DNA of 64,000 bases from CAZIMM01 sp964540415. Its GTDB lineage: Bacteria > Bacillota > Clostridia > Oscillospirales > Acutalibacteraceae. Shown piece after piece: positions 1-7,742 of the stretch. The notes below the pieces were generated by a model. The model searched no databases and had not been told where the DNA came from. It was given only the letters and a program-made list of their open reading frames with translations. The stretch's first letter is position 1; each line of letters starts with the position of its first letter. Made by a program: the position numbers and the translations under genes. Location: contig CAZIMM010000001.1 of assembly GCA_964540415.1 (NCBI GenBank), forward strand, positions 106,087 through 170,086, read 5' to 3'.

Positions 1-459
1 TACAACGAAGCTCTCATGCTCATCTATACAGAGGAGTCTGTTGACGCTCTCTACGATGCAATCGACGCTGTTGAGTGGAACCTGAGCATCCTCGATCAGG
101 ACAAGGTTGACGCTTACGAAAAGGCTATTGTCGCTGCTACAGGCGCTCTGGAAATCAGAGATCACGATTCCGATAAGGTCGCTGCCGGTCTTGCTGAGGC
201 AGGTGCTCTCAACGCTAACGTTGCTGTCAGCGTTGCAGGCGACACAATCGACGAAGTGTTCACACAGCTTCAGGCTGACAAGGATGCTAAGGGCGACGAG
301 GCTGTCAAAGGCGACGGCGGCGAAGCCGGAAGCGATGGCGAAAGCGTTTATGACGACAACGGCATCATCCCCGATACAGGCGATGCAGTTCTCGGTGTTG
401 TCGGCGCTCTCATGCTTGCAGCAGGCGCAGCATTCGTTCTCAAGAAGAAGGTTGCCTAA
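1..459 (+). CDS. C-terminal part of a cell-wall-anchored surface protein (FIVAR-like segment, LPXTG-like signal)
   Basis: The reading frame is open from the first base of the window, so the gene starts upstream. About 152 residues are visible. The first half resembles a FIVAR-type helical module (YTEESVDALYDAID, later a KAIVAATGAL segment). A Gly/Asp/Lys-rich linker follows, then IPDTGD, a hydrophobic stretch of about 20 residues and a KKK tail. This is the layout of a sortase sorting signal with Ile in place of Leu in LPXTG. No sortase gene is in the window. The product is probably a secreted, peptidoglycan-linked protein. Its main function lies in the missing part and cannot be named. A strong terminator follows the stop codon. 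Confidence 0.75.
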   Translation, partial: YNEALMLIYTEESVDALYDAIDAVEWNLSILDQDKVDAYEKAIVAATGALEIRDHDSDKVAAGLAEAGALNANVAVSVAGDTIDEVFTQLQADKDAKGDEAVKGDGGEAGSDGESVYDDNGIIPDTGDAVLGVVGALMLAAGAAFVLKKKVA

Positions 460-520
460 TCAATCTCAGCTTTTGGCATATTGAATGTTACCGCAATACA
501 ATGAAGTGAAAAAGAAACGA

Positions 521-550
521 GGCTGCTCGAAAGAGCAGCCTTTTCTTTTT
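521..550 (+). terminator. Rho-independent terminator of the surface-protein gene
   Basis: An 8-bp perfect stem (GGCTGCTC / GAGCAGCC) closes a GAAA tetraloop and is followed by TTTTCTTTTT. It lies 61 bases after the stop codon of the surface-protein gene. Confidence 0.93.
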
Positions 551-762
551 GTGTTGAGGTATTCTTTTATGTTTCGGTGTTGCCGGTTTGCGGTTTCCGG
601 CAGAACAGATATTCATTGTACAGTGCAGGGAGCAGTCCTTCCCCGTCTGAGTTGCCGGGTGTGTGTATAAGTAGTGTCCTCCGGTGAACATCAACGTTCA
701 CAGTTCAGCATCGGGGTTTGCAATCAGAGATGCCGTGTCGGTTTCGGAGGCGGGGTAAACTG
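551..762. other. Intergenic region without a recognised gene
   Basis: Short open frames here show no family signature. Two small inverted repeats are visible, TGCCGG/CCGGCA near 580-602 and GTGAAC/GTTCAC near 682-699. Neither has a T-tract. I see no clear promoter or RNA gene. Confidence 0.5.
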
Positions 763-1293
763 TCAGCGCACAGCTGAAAGGGCGCGACGCTCACGGTAGT
801 CCGGCATATACTGTTCAATGAGCGCGTAGAAATTCCTGCTGTGGTTGTGATATCTGATGTGTGCAAGCTCATGCACAACAACATAATCCACAAACTCCGG
901 AGGGTATTCCGCAAGCAGGCACGAAAAGCAGACGGCATTCTTGCCGGAGCAGCTGCCGAAGCGTGTCCGCGCCGAGGTGATCGAAACGTGCGTGGGGCTC
1001 AGCCCCATGAGCGCGGAATAGTGCTCAACGCGCGGCAGAATCATTTCCCGCGCCTTGCTGCGCAGGGCAGCGAGCTCCTGCGGAGTGTATTCCCGCATGG
1101 CGGGTGTGTCTCCGCGTGCCTTCTGCCGCTCGATTGCCTCCTGTATCCACCTGCTGCGGCTTTCTGCAAAGGACTCAATCTCCTTTTTGCTCACCCCGTA
1201 AGGCGCACGGACAACAACACGCAGGTCGCGCGTAACCTCAATGGCAAGCGTTCGCCTGCCGGAACGGATAAGTTCAAAATCAATGTTCGCCAT
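763..1293 (-). CDS. YgjP-like metallopeptidase domain protein (M48/SprT-like)
   Basis: A protein of 176 residues counted from MANIDFEL. It carries the zinc-metallopeptidase signature HELAH (His141, Glu142, His145), with a likely third ligand in NHSRNF (His151), as in the YgjP/DUF45 family. The family is widespread but its substrates are poorly known. The chosen ATG lies one base after the stop codon of the arabinofuranosidase gene, so the two genes are probably translationally coupled; an AGGA sits upstream. The open frame extends further up into the arabinofuranosidase gene, but those codons overlap a real protein. It is the last gene of a three-gene minus-strand set. The assignment to the family is firm, the biological role is not. 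Confidence 0.85.
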   Translation of the reverse strand: MANIDFELIRSGRRTLAIEVTRDLRVVVRAPYGVSKKEIESFAESRSRWIQEAIERQKARGDTPAMREYTPQELAALRSKAREMILPRVEHYSALMGLSPTHVSITSARTRFGSCSGKNAVCFSCLLAEYPPEFVDYVVVHELAHIRYHNHSRNFYALIEQYMPDYRERRALSAVR

Positions 1294-1294
1294 C

Positions 1295-2788
1295 TTAACC
1301 GATCCTGATGACATTCCAGCTTTTTTTCGGCAGACGCGCAGTGAGAACGCCGGCATCAACCTTTGCACCCTCAAGCCTTGCCGGCACAACATTGTTCGGC
1401 TGCTTTTCGGTGTTTTCGGCCTTTATGTCGTAATGTGTGAGCACTGTGTGCTCGACAACACGCAGATTTTCAAAACCGCCCAGAACACATTCAAGGTCTA
1501 TGTCCTCGTCCAGGCTTCTGTTCAGCGCAAACACCGTCAGAGCCGCGCCATCGTCACTCATGACAGCAATACTGTCAAGATAAGGCACGTCGCCGTTTTC
1601 ACGGCTCTCATAAACCGGGGAGTCAACAAGTGTGTTGAGCGCCGTGCCCCTGCCGTAACGTGACGCGTGAAGAAGCGGATAGAATATCGTCTGCTTCCAC
1701 GCTGCGGTGTCCGAGGTCATAATCGGCGCGATAACATTGACAAGCTGTGCCATGCACGCAATCTTCACCCTGTCCGCATGACGCAGAAGGGTTATGAGCA
1801 TTCCGCCGACAAGCAGCGCGTCCTCAAAGGTGTAAACATCCTCAAGCTGGTGCGGCGCCTCGCTCCAGCGCTCAATCTGTCTGTCCTGCTCGTGCGAATG
1901 GAACCAGACATTCCACTCGTCGAACGAAAGGTTGATTTTGCGGCGCTTCTTGAGCTTTGCCCCGGCATAGTCGCACGCCGACACAGCAGCCTCGATGTAT
2001 CTGTCCATCCCCATATTTTTGGAGAGGAACTCATAATAATTGTTGTCCTGATTGCCGTAATAGGTGTGGAGAGAGATGTAATTCACGTCGTCATAGCACT
2101 GCTCGAGCACAGTTGCCTCCCACTCGGCAAAGGTTTTCATTCCGAAGCCGGAGCTGCCGCAGGCGACAAGCTCGATTTCCGGGTCTACCATACGCATAAC
2201 GCGGGCAGTCCGCGCCGCAAGGCGGCCGTATTCCTCCGCGTCCTTGTGACCGATTTGCCATGTGCCGTCCATCTCATTGCCCAGACACCACATTTTGATG
2301 TTGTGCGGCTGTGCATAGCCGTGCGAACGCCGCAGGTCGCTGAAATATGTTCCGGATTCAAGGTTGCAGTATTCCACAAGCTGCCTTGCCTCATCCTCGC
2401 CCCTTGTTCCCAGGTTGACCGCCATGAGCGGCTTTGTGCCCGCCTGCCTGCACCAGTCGGCAAACTCGTTGAGCCCGAAGCGGTTTGATTCAATTGTGCC
2501 CCATGCAAGCTCGGCTCTGCGCGGACGGCTGTCTCTGTCGCCGATTCCGTCCTCCCAGTTGTAGCCGGAAACGAAGTTGCCGCCGGGATAACGGACAACG
2601 GGCACCTGCAGCTCGCGCACAAGCTCCAGCACGTCCTTCCGGAAGCCGTTTTCGTCGGAAAGAGGGCTGTCCTCCTGAAAAATCCCTCCGTAAACGCTTC
2701 TGCCCAGATGCTCGACAAACGAGCCGAAAATTCTGTCATCAACCTTTGATACGGTGTAGCACTTGTCAAGTTTGATATTGGCTTTCAT
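1295..2788 (-). CDS. GH51 alpha-L-arabinofuranosidase
   Basis: A protein of 497 residues, the usual size for intracellular GH51 enzymes, without a signal peptide. It should release terminal L-arabinofuranose from arabino-oligosaccharides in the cytoplasm. The family's catalytic pair is visible: acid/base Glu172 in WCLGNEMDG and nucleophile Glu291 in SFDEWN. The N-terminal FVEHLGRSVYGGI segment is also typical of the family. The start MKANIKL is chosen because GAGGTG lies directly upstream; an upstream in-frame extension lacks such a site. The YhcH-like gene ends 8 bases before this start and the metallopeptidase gene begins one base after its stop, so the three genes form an operon. Hemicellulose or pectin side-chain use is the likely setting. 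Confidence 0.95.
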   Translation of the reverse strand: MKANIKLDKCYTVSKVDDRIFGSFVEHLGRSVYGGIFQEDSPLSDENGFRKDVLELVRELQVPVVRYPGGNFVSGYNWEDGIGDRDSRPRRAELAWGTIESNRFGLNEFADWCRQAGTKPLMAVNLGTRGEDEARQLVEYCNLESGTYFSDLRRSHGYAQPHNIKMWCLGNEMDGTWQIGHKDAEEYGRLAARTARVMRMVDPEIELVACGSSGFGMKTFAEWEATVLEQCYDDVNYISLHTYYGNQDNNYYEFLSKNMGMDRYIEAAVSACDYAGAKLKKRRKINLSFDEWNVWFHSHEQDRQIERWSEAPHQLEDVYTFEDALLVGGMLITLLRHADRVKIACMAQLVNVIAPIMTSDTAAWKQTIFYPLLHASRYGRGTALNTLVDSPVYESRENGDVPYLDSIAVMSDDGAALTVFALNRSLDEDIDLECVLGGFENLRVVEHTVLTHYDIKAENTEKQPNNVVPARLEGAKVDAGVLTARLPKKSWNVIRIG

Positions 2789-2796
2789 TTTGCACC

Positions 2797-3255
2797 TCAC
2801 AAAAGAATTTTGAACACGAGCTTTGTTACCTCGCACTCCGCGCCGTCAACAGCAACGCAGGGCATGTGAGCATCCTGCGGCAGCAGCAGGGCAAAGCAGC
2901 CGGCTTCCAGCACGGTGTCAATTTGAGTTTTTCCGCTGTAGAACCCGATATCACCGCCCTTGGAGAACTCCTCCGTCTGCTCGGTGAGCGTTGAGAGCGG
3001 TGCCCAGCCGATGCACTCCCGTCCGCTGACGACAACCTGCACATCGGCATATTTTCTGTGCGCCTCCGGGAGCTTGCCCTGAGGCTGTGAGGTTGTGTAT
3101 TCGCAGACGTTGACAAACAGGCTGTCACCGTCAATAACATATTTCCCGGCGGGCTTGGGCTGTGCAAGGTATTCCGCAACAAAGCCGTAAACCTCTTTGA
3201 GCTGCGGCAGGGCAGGGTAATAGAGCTTCATGTTTTCAACAGTATCAACAATCAT
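2797..3255 (-). CDS. YhcH/YjgK/YiaL (TabA-like, DUF386) protein
   Basis: A protein of 152 residues with the hallmarks of the YhcH/TabA cupin family: EAHRKYADVQ in the middle and LPQDAHMP near the end, which include the metal-binding Glu, His and Asp positions. Family members are tied to sugar catabolism, for instance sialic acid or gulonate-type pathways and biofilm regulation in E. coli. A sugar isomerase or anomerase activity has been proposed for some. The start MIVDTVEN matches the usual family start and has AGGAAAGG upstream. It is the first gene of the set with the arabinofuranosidase. Its start lies only about 20 bases after the terminator of the ribosomal cluster, so an independent promoter has little space. 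Confidence 0.88.
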   Translation of the reverse strand: MIVDTVENMKLYYPALPQLKEVYGFVAEYLAQPKPAGKYVIDGDSLFVNVCEYTTSQPQGKLPEAHRKYADVQVVVSGRECIGWAPLSTLTEQTEEFSKGGDIGFYSGKTQIDTVLEAGCFALLLPQDAHMPCVAVDGAECEVTKLVFKILL

Positions 3256-3275
3256 TTTTTACCTTTCCTCATTGC

Positions 3276-3306
3276 AAAAAGCGGGCAGACTCATTTGTCC
3301 GCCCGC
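3276..3306 (-). terminator. Terminator of the S10-spc-alpha cluster
   Basis: Read on the minus strand, GCGGGCGGAC pairs with GTCTGCCCGC (one G-T pair) around a 6-base loop, followed by TTTTT. It directly follows rplQ and precedes the YhcH-like gene. Confidence 0.88.
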
Positions 3307-3319
3307 TTTGCACATTAAA

Positions 3320-3769
3320 TTATTCGGCAGCTGCTGCTTTGGTTTTCGCTTTTCTTGCTGCCTTCTTGACATCTTTCTTAGCGTTTTCCTCAGCCTTCTT
3401 CGCATCGGCAGCATCGTAACCGACAAGCTCCACGAAGCACATTTCAGCAGCGTCTCCCCTGCGGGGACCTGTCTTAATTATACGGGTATAACCGCCGTTT
3501 GTTTTGCCTGCTTCAGCAAACTTGGGAGCAATAACGTCGAACAGCTTCTTTGTCACGTCTTCTTTGGTGACATAAGACATAACCTGACGCTTTGCATGAA
3601 GATCGTTCTTCATGGCGATGGTGATCATCTTCTCAGTCATCGCACGAACTTCCTTCGCCCTTGTAACGGTGGTTTCAATTCTCCCCTTTTCCAGAAGATA
3701 CGTAACCATCGCTCTGAGCATTGCGCTGCGATGGTCACTCGACCTTCCGAGCTTTCTGGTACCGGGCAT
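3320..3769 (-). CDS. rplQ: 50S ribosomal protein L17
   Basis: A protein of 149 residues that starts MPGTRKLGRSSDHR, the conserved L17 N-terminus. The core ends near residue 113. A Lys/Ala-rich tail of about 35 residues follows, rich in KKAxxxAKK and ending KAAAAE, so the protein is longer than the common 112-130 residues. L17 sits near the exit of the peptide tunnel in the large subunit. It is the last gene of the ribosomal cluster, 43 bases after rpoA, as in other Firmicutes. AAAGGAG precedes the ATG. Confidence 0.97.
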   Translation of the reverse strand: MPGTRKLGRSSDHRSAMLRAMVTYLLEKGRIETTVTRAKEVRAMTEKMITIAMKNDLHAKRQVMSYVTKEDVTKKLFDVIAPKFAEAGKTNGGYTRIIKTGPRRGDAAEMCFVELVGYDAADAKKAEENAKKDVKKAARKAKTKAAAAE

Positions 3770-3812
3770 GTAAATTCACTCCTTTACCGTCATATGGTGG
3801 TATGGTTTTGGA

Positions 3813-4763
3813 TTATTCGTCTTCCTTGCGAAGCTCAAAGCCGAGCGAATTCAGCTTTGCAACAACCTCGTCAAGAGACTTTCTTCCCAGATTGCGGACC
3901 TTCATCATTTCCTCTTCGGATTTTCCGATCAGGTCTTCAACCTTGTTGATTCCCGCTCTCTTCAAGCAGTTGAAGGAACGGACAGAAAGGTCAAGCTCCT
4001 CAATGGTCATCTCGAGAATTTTTTCCATTCCGTTGTCATCCTTGACAACCATAATCTCTGTGTCGAACGCCTCGTCGGAGAGGTCTCCGAAAAGGCTGAG
4101 ATGCTCGTTGAGGATCTTGGCGCCGAGAGAAACGGACTCCTTTGCGGAGATTGTTCCGTTCGTCCACACTTCAAGCGTAAGCTTGTCATAGTCGGTTATC
4201 TGGCCGACACGTGTGTTCTCGACTGTGTAATTCACCTTCAGAACGGGCGAATAAATGGAGTCAATAGCAATAACTCCGATTACCGGCTGCATAATTGCTT
4301 TGTTGCGTTCGGCTGACACATAGCCTCTGCCCTTGTCGCACGTCAGTTCCATGCTGACATGAGCATCCTTGTCCAGAGTTGCAATAACAAGCTCGGGATT
4401 GATGATTTCAACCTCGCTGTCAACCTTGATGTCTCCGGCTGTGATGATGCCCTCGCCAGATGCTTCAATATACATCTGCTTGGGACCCTCGCCGTGGATT
4501 TTCAGGATGACATCCTTGAGGTTGAGGACGATCTCCGTGACGTCTTCCTTGACGCCTTTTATTGTTGCAAATTCATGCTGGACACCCTCGATCTTAACCG
4601 AAGTTATTGCATAACCCGGAAGAGAGGACAAAAGAACGCGCCGCATGCTGTTGCCTAAAGTCGTACCGTAGCCGCGCTCAAGCGGCTCAAGAACGAACTT
4701 GCCGTAATCGCCGCTGGCGGTGAACTCAACAGTTTCGATTCTGGGCTTCTCGATACCTATCAT
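3813..4763 (-). CDS. rpoA: DNA-directed RNA polymerase subunit alpha
   Basis: A protein of 316 residues. The N-terminal domain (about 1-230) shows the conserved FVLEPLERGYGTTLGNSMRR dimerisation and assembly segment. After a linker the C-terminal domain (about 245-310) carries the LDLSVRSFNCLKRAGI and RNLGRKSLDEV segments that contact UP elements and activators. It nucleates assembly of core RNA polymerase. It lies between rpsD and rplQ, the normal alpha-operon order, with AAGGAGGG before the start. Nothing is unusual in length or motifs. Confidence 0.99.
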   Translation of the reverse strand: MIGIEKPRIETVEFTASGDYGKFVLEPLERGYGTTLGNSMRRVLLSSLPGYAITSVKIEGVQHEFATIKGVKEDVTEIVLNLKDVILKIHGEGPKQMYIEASGEGIITAGDIKVDSEVEIINPELVIATLDKDAHVSMELTCDKGRGYVSAERNKAIMQPVIGVIAIDSIYSPVLKVNYTVENTRVGQITDYDKLTLEVWTNGTISAKESVSLGAKILNEHLSLFGDLSDEAFDTEIMVVKDDNGMEKILEMTIEELDLSVRSFNCLKRAGINKVEDLIGKSEEEMMKVRNLGRKSLDEVVAKLNSLGFELRKEDE

Positions 4764-4831
4764 TCAAAACCCTCCTTGATTAATATGCAGAAACAAAAGT
4801 CTGCAGAAAGTGAGTTTGCAAAGCAAATATA

Positions 4832-5458
4832 TTACTTTGAATAAAACTCAACGATGAGATGCTCTTCAACGGGAACAGCAATCTGGTCACGCTCAGGAAG
4901 AGAAACAACCTTCGCGGTGAGAGCTTCGGAATTTTTCTCGAGCCATGTCGGCACGGGACGTGAACCGTTGATCTCAAAGATTGATGTAAACTTATCGCTG
5001 TCCTTGCTTGCTTGCTTAACAGAGACCTCGTCGCCTGCCTTGAGCAGATAAGAAGGGATGTCAACCTTATTACCGTTAACTTTGAAATGACCGTGGGTAA
5101 CAAGCTGCCTTGCCTCGGCTCTGGAGTTCGCCCAGCCGAGAAGATAAACAACATTGTCTAATCTGCTTTCGCAGATTCTCAGAAGGTTTTCACCGGTAAC
5201 ACCCGCACGGCGTTCTGCCATGAGGAAATACTTGTGGAACTGACCCTCCTGAATACCATAGTAACGCCTTGCCTGCTGCTTTGCGCGAAGCTGCAAACCG
5301 TATTCCGAATTCTTTTTGCGGCTCTGACCGTGCTGACCGGGAGCATACTGACGGCGCTCAACAGCGCACTTGCCGGTGTAGCATCTTTCTCCCTTGAGGA
5401 AGAGCTTTTTGCCCTCGCGGCGGCACAATTTGCAGACCGCGCCGGTATATCTTGCCAT
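4832..5458 (-). CDS. rpsD: 30S ribosomal protein S4 (zinc-binding form)
   Basis: A protein of 208 residues. An N-terminal Cys set (Cys9, Cys12, Cys26, Cys31) fits the zinc-binding form of S4. The S4 RNA-binding domain lies around residues 95-160, with the ESRLDNVVYLLGWANSR start and the QLVTHGHFKVNG segment. S4 binds 16S rRNA early in 30S assembly, and in several bacteria it represses its own operon. It lies between rpsK and rpoA. GGAGGTG precedes the ATG. Confidence 0.98.
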   Translation of the reverse strand: MARYTGAVCKLCRREGKKLFLKGERCYTGKCAVERRQYAPGQHGQSRKKNSEYGLQLRAKQQARRYYGIQEGQFHKYFLMAERRAGVTGENLLRICESRLDNVVYLLGWANSRAEARQLVTHGHFKVNGNKVDIPSYLLKAGDEVSVKQASKDSDKFTSIFEINGSRPVPTWLEKNSEALTAKVVSLPERDQIAVPVEEHLIVEFYSK

Positions 5459-5485
5459 AGTAGTTACACCTCCAATTTAAATAGG

Positions 5486-5896
5486 TTAAACGCGCCTTCT
5501 CTTAGGCGGACGGCAGCCGTTGTGGGGGATGGGGGTAACATCTTTAATCATGCTGACCTCCAGACCCGCTGTCTGCAATGCTCTGATTGCAGCCTCACGG
5601 CCTGAGCCGGGACCCTTAACGTAAACTTCAACAGTCTTCATTCCATGCTCGATTGCAGCCTTCGCAGCGGTTTCGGCGGCTGTCTGAGCGGCAAAGGGAG
5701 TTGATTTTCTTGAACCTCTGAAGCCCATTTCGCCGGCGCTCGCCCATGAAACGGCGTTGCCCTGCGTATCGGTTATCGTGACGATGGTGTTGTTAAAGGT
5801 GGACTGAATATGCGCGGCACCGCGGTCGATGTTCTTGCGCTCGCGGCGTCTGCGTGTGGCGCCTGCCTTCTTGTTGGCGGAAGCCTTAGTAGCCAT
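5486..5896 (-). CDS. rpsK: 30S ribosomal protein S11
   Basis: A protein of 136 residues. The conserved segments AHIQSTFNNTIVTITDTQGN, WASAGEMGFRGSRKSTPFAAQ and the C-terminal DVTPIPHNGCRPPKRRRV are all present. S11 forms part of the 30S platform near the mRNA exit. It lies 17 bases after rpsM with GGGAGGG before the start, in the usual rpsM-rpsK-rpsD-rpoA order. Confidence 0.98.
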   Translation of the reverse strand: MATKASANKKAGATRRRRERKNIDRGAAHIQSTFNNTIVTITDTQGNAVSWASAGEMGFRGSRKSTPFAAQTAAETAAKAAIEHGMKTVEVYVKGPGSGREAAIRALQTAGLEVSMIKDVTPIPHNGCRPPKRRRV

Positions 5897-5913
5897 TCTC
5901 GAATCCCTCCCGA

Positions 5914-6282
5914 TTACTTCTTCTTGTTAGCTATCGTTTTCTTCGGACCCTTGCGTGTGCGGGCATTGGTTTTGGACCTCTGGCCTCTCACGGGCAAGCC
6001 CTTGCGGTGACGCACACCACGGTAGCAGCCGATTTCGATGAGTCTTTTGATGTCAAAAGCTGTTTCTCTGCGAAGATCGCCCTCGATCTTGATATTGTGA
6101 TCGATGTACTCACGAAGCTTGGAAACATCATCCTCTGACAGATCCTTGACTCTCGTATCGGGATTGATACCTGTTGCGGCGATAATGTCGCCGGCTGTTT
6201 TGCGACCGATGCCAAAGATATAAGTCAGAGCAATTTCAATTCTCTTATCTCTGGGCAGGTCAACACCTGATATACGCGCCAT
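5914..6282 (-). CDS. rpsM: 30S ribosomal protein S13
   Basis: A protein of 122 residues that begins MARISGVDLPRDKRIEIALTYI, the standard S13 start. It ends with the basic RGQRSKTNARTRKGPKKT tail that reaches toward the tRNA sites. S13 is in the head of the 30S subunit and makes bridges to the 50S. GGAGGTGC lies upstream of the ATG. The small rpmJ gene lies 36 bases upstream. Confidence 0.98.
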   Translation of the reverse strand: MARISGVDLPRDKRIEIALTYIFGIGRKTAGDIIAATGINPDTRVKDLSEDDVSKLREYIDHNIKIEGDLRRETAFDIKRLIEIGCYRGVRHRKGLPVRGQRSKTNARTRKGPKKTIANKKK

Positions 6283-6318
6283 TTGTCTGTTGCACCTCCG
6301 TTTAGATGGTTTTTGTCA

Positions 6319-6432
6319 TTAGCCCTGACGCTGCTTATGCTTGGGGTTTTCGCAAATCACCATAACTTTGCCTTTGCGTTTGATGATTTTGCACTTTTCG
6401 CAAATCTTTTTGACAGAAGGTCTGACTTTCAT
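6319..6432 (-). CDS. rpmJ: 50S ribosomal protein L36 (zinc-binding form)
   Basis: A 37-residue gene found by reading the gap between infA and rpsM. The translation begins MKVRPSVKKICEKCK and ends NPKHKQRQG. Cys11, Cys14, Cys27 and His32 make the zinc site of the C+ form of L36. The position between infA and rpsM is the standard one in Firmicutes. GGAGGG precedes the ATG. L36 is a small late-assembly protein of the 50S subunit. Confidence 0.97.
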   Translation of the reverse strand: MKVRPSVKKICEKCKIIKRKGKVMVICENPKHKQRQG

Positions 6433-6467
6433 TTGTATACCCTCCTTAATCCTGTCGTGTTGTGCTT

Positions 6468-6692
6468 TTATTTGGATCTCCATGTTATCCGCCCGCGGGT
6501 GAGGTCATAAGGAGACATCTCGATTGTGACCTTNNNNNNNNNNCCGGGAAGGATGCGGATGTAGTTCATCCGCAGCTTGCCGGAAATGTGGGCGAGTATT
6601 CTGTGTCCGTTTGCCAGCTCAACCTGGAAGGTTGCGTTTGGCAGCGACTCTATAACCGTACCTTCAACCTCAATCATGTCCTGTTTCGACAT
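6468..6692 (-). CDS. infA: Translation initiation factor IF-1, interrupted by an assembly gap
   Basis: A protein of about 72 residues with the OB-fold motifs of IF-1: MSKQDMIEVEGTVIESLPNA, a VELANGH segment, KLRMNYIRILP and KVTIEMSPYDLTRGRITWRSK. A 10-N gap falls after ILP. Family members have only Gly-Asp at this place, and the base pair next to the gap already gives GGN (Gly), so about four real bases are hidden by ten Ns. The frame is preserved across an expected four-base gap only because ten and four differ by a multiple of three. The gene overlaps the KOW-protein gene by 23 bases. AGGAGGC precedes its ATG. Confidence 0.95.
   Translation of the reverse strand: MSKQDMIEVEGTVIESLPNATFQVELANGHRILAHISGKLRMNYIRILPXXXXKVTIEMSPYDLTRGRITWRSK
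6534..6543. other. Assembly gap (10 N) inside infA
   Basis: Ten Ns of conventional length. By comparison with the family, about four bases should be present here. Confidence 0.95.
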
Positions 6693-6933
6693 AAGTGCCT
6701 CCTAAAACTCTCAGTGATTTCTTCAAACTGCGGTTGGTAGCCATCATTTCGGGTGTGAGAACCGTATTTGTGTGTGCCAGATGCTTGGGGTTTTTCCGCT
6801 TGGGTTTTTCCAGCGGCCTCTCCCCGCCGTCACACACAAGGATGTGTCCCTGACCGATTTCGACGACCGCCAGCAAGCTTCCCTTGTCACGTCCCGCCCT
6901 TGAAATGACCACGCTGCCGTTTTTCAGCTCCAT
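6670..6933 (-). CDS. KOW-domain RNA-binding protein (L14e/L27e-like)
   Basis: A protein of 87 residues. Its N-terminal half, MELKNGSVVISRAGRDKGSLLAVV, is a KOW-type small beta-barrel like those in L24 and archaeal L14e. The second half is basic (EKPKRKNPKHL). Clostridia often carry such a gene between map and infA, which is exactly its place here. It ends 23 bases inside infA, so translation of the two is probably coupled. A role in ribosome assembly or rRNA binding is plausible but has not, to my knowledge, been settled. Confidence 0.85.
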   Translation of the reverse strand: MELKNGSVVISRAGRDKGSLLAVVEIGQGHILVCDGGERPLEKPKRKNPKHLAHTNTVLTPEMMATNRSLKKSLRVLGGTYVETGHD

Positions 6934-6947
6934 ATCCTGCTCTCTCC

Positions 6948-7697
6948 TCAGGGAAGTGTCAGGATTTTCGGCCCGTCCGCCGTGATTGCGACGGTGTGCT
7001 CGAAATGAGCCGACAGCTTTCCGTCCCTTGTTTTCACGGTCCAGCCGTCAGGCAGAACCTTAACCTCGGGGACGCCCTGGTTAATCATCGGTTCAATGGC
7101 AATAGTCATGCCGGGTAACAGGCGCACACCTCTTCCCGGTGTGCCATAGTTAGGTACGCTTGGGTCCTCATGCAGCTTGGTGCCGACACCGTGGCCGACA
7201 AATTGCCGAACCACTGTAAAGCCCCTTGCCTCGCAATACCTTTGAACAGCTGCTCCGATGTCGCCGATTCTGCCACCTGCGACAGCCGCGCGGATTCCCT
7301 CATAAAGGCTCTCCCTTGTGGTGTCGCTCAGCCGCTGCGCCTCGGGGCTTATCTTCCCCGCCGCGAAAGTGGCGGCAGTGTCGCCGCAATAGCCATTGAT
7401 TGTTGCTCCCAGGTCTATGCTGACCAGGTCGCCCTCTCTGATGACCCGTTTGCTGCTCGGTATTCCGTGAATGACCTCGTCGTTGATTGAAATGCATGCG
7501 GTTGCGGGGAATCCGTTATAATTAAGGAAGCAGGGAACCGCGCCGCGCTTTTTGATGTAATCGTATGCAATACGGTCAATCTCCGCGGTTGTGACTCCGG
7601 GCTGAACAGCTTCCCCCGCCGCTTTCAATGCTCCTGCCGAAATAGCTCCCGCCTCACGCATGAGGCTCAGCTCCCGGCCGGTTTTGAGGACTATCAT
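6948..7697 (-). CDS. map: Methionine aminopeptidase, type I
   Basis: A protein of 249 residues. The five metal ligands of the pita-bread fold are recognisable: Asp in VSIDLGA, Asp in YCGDTAATF, His in GHGVGTKLHEDP, Glu in TIAIEPMIN and Glu in HFEHTVAI. The enzyme removes N-terminal Met from new proteins. There is no N-terminal zinc-finger or SecA-like extension. It lies between adk and the KOW gene. GGAGGC precedes the ATG. Confidence 0.98.
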   Translation of the reverse strand: MIVLKTGRELSLMREAGAISAGALKAAGEAVQPGVTTAEIDRIAYDYIKKRGAVPCFLNYNGFPATACISINDEVIHGIPSSKRVIREGDLVSIDLGATINGYCGDTAATFAAGKISPEAQRLSDTTRESLYEGIRAAVAGGRIGDIGAAVQRYCEARGFTVVRQFVGHGVGTKLHEDPSVPNYGTPGRGVRLLPGMTIAIEPMINQGVPEVKVLPDGWTVKTRDGKLSAHFEHTVAITADGPKILTLP

Positions 7698-7742
7698 TAA
7701 TGATGCCTCCGAAAATAATAAATATTGGTTTTGCCTGATTCC

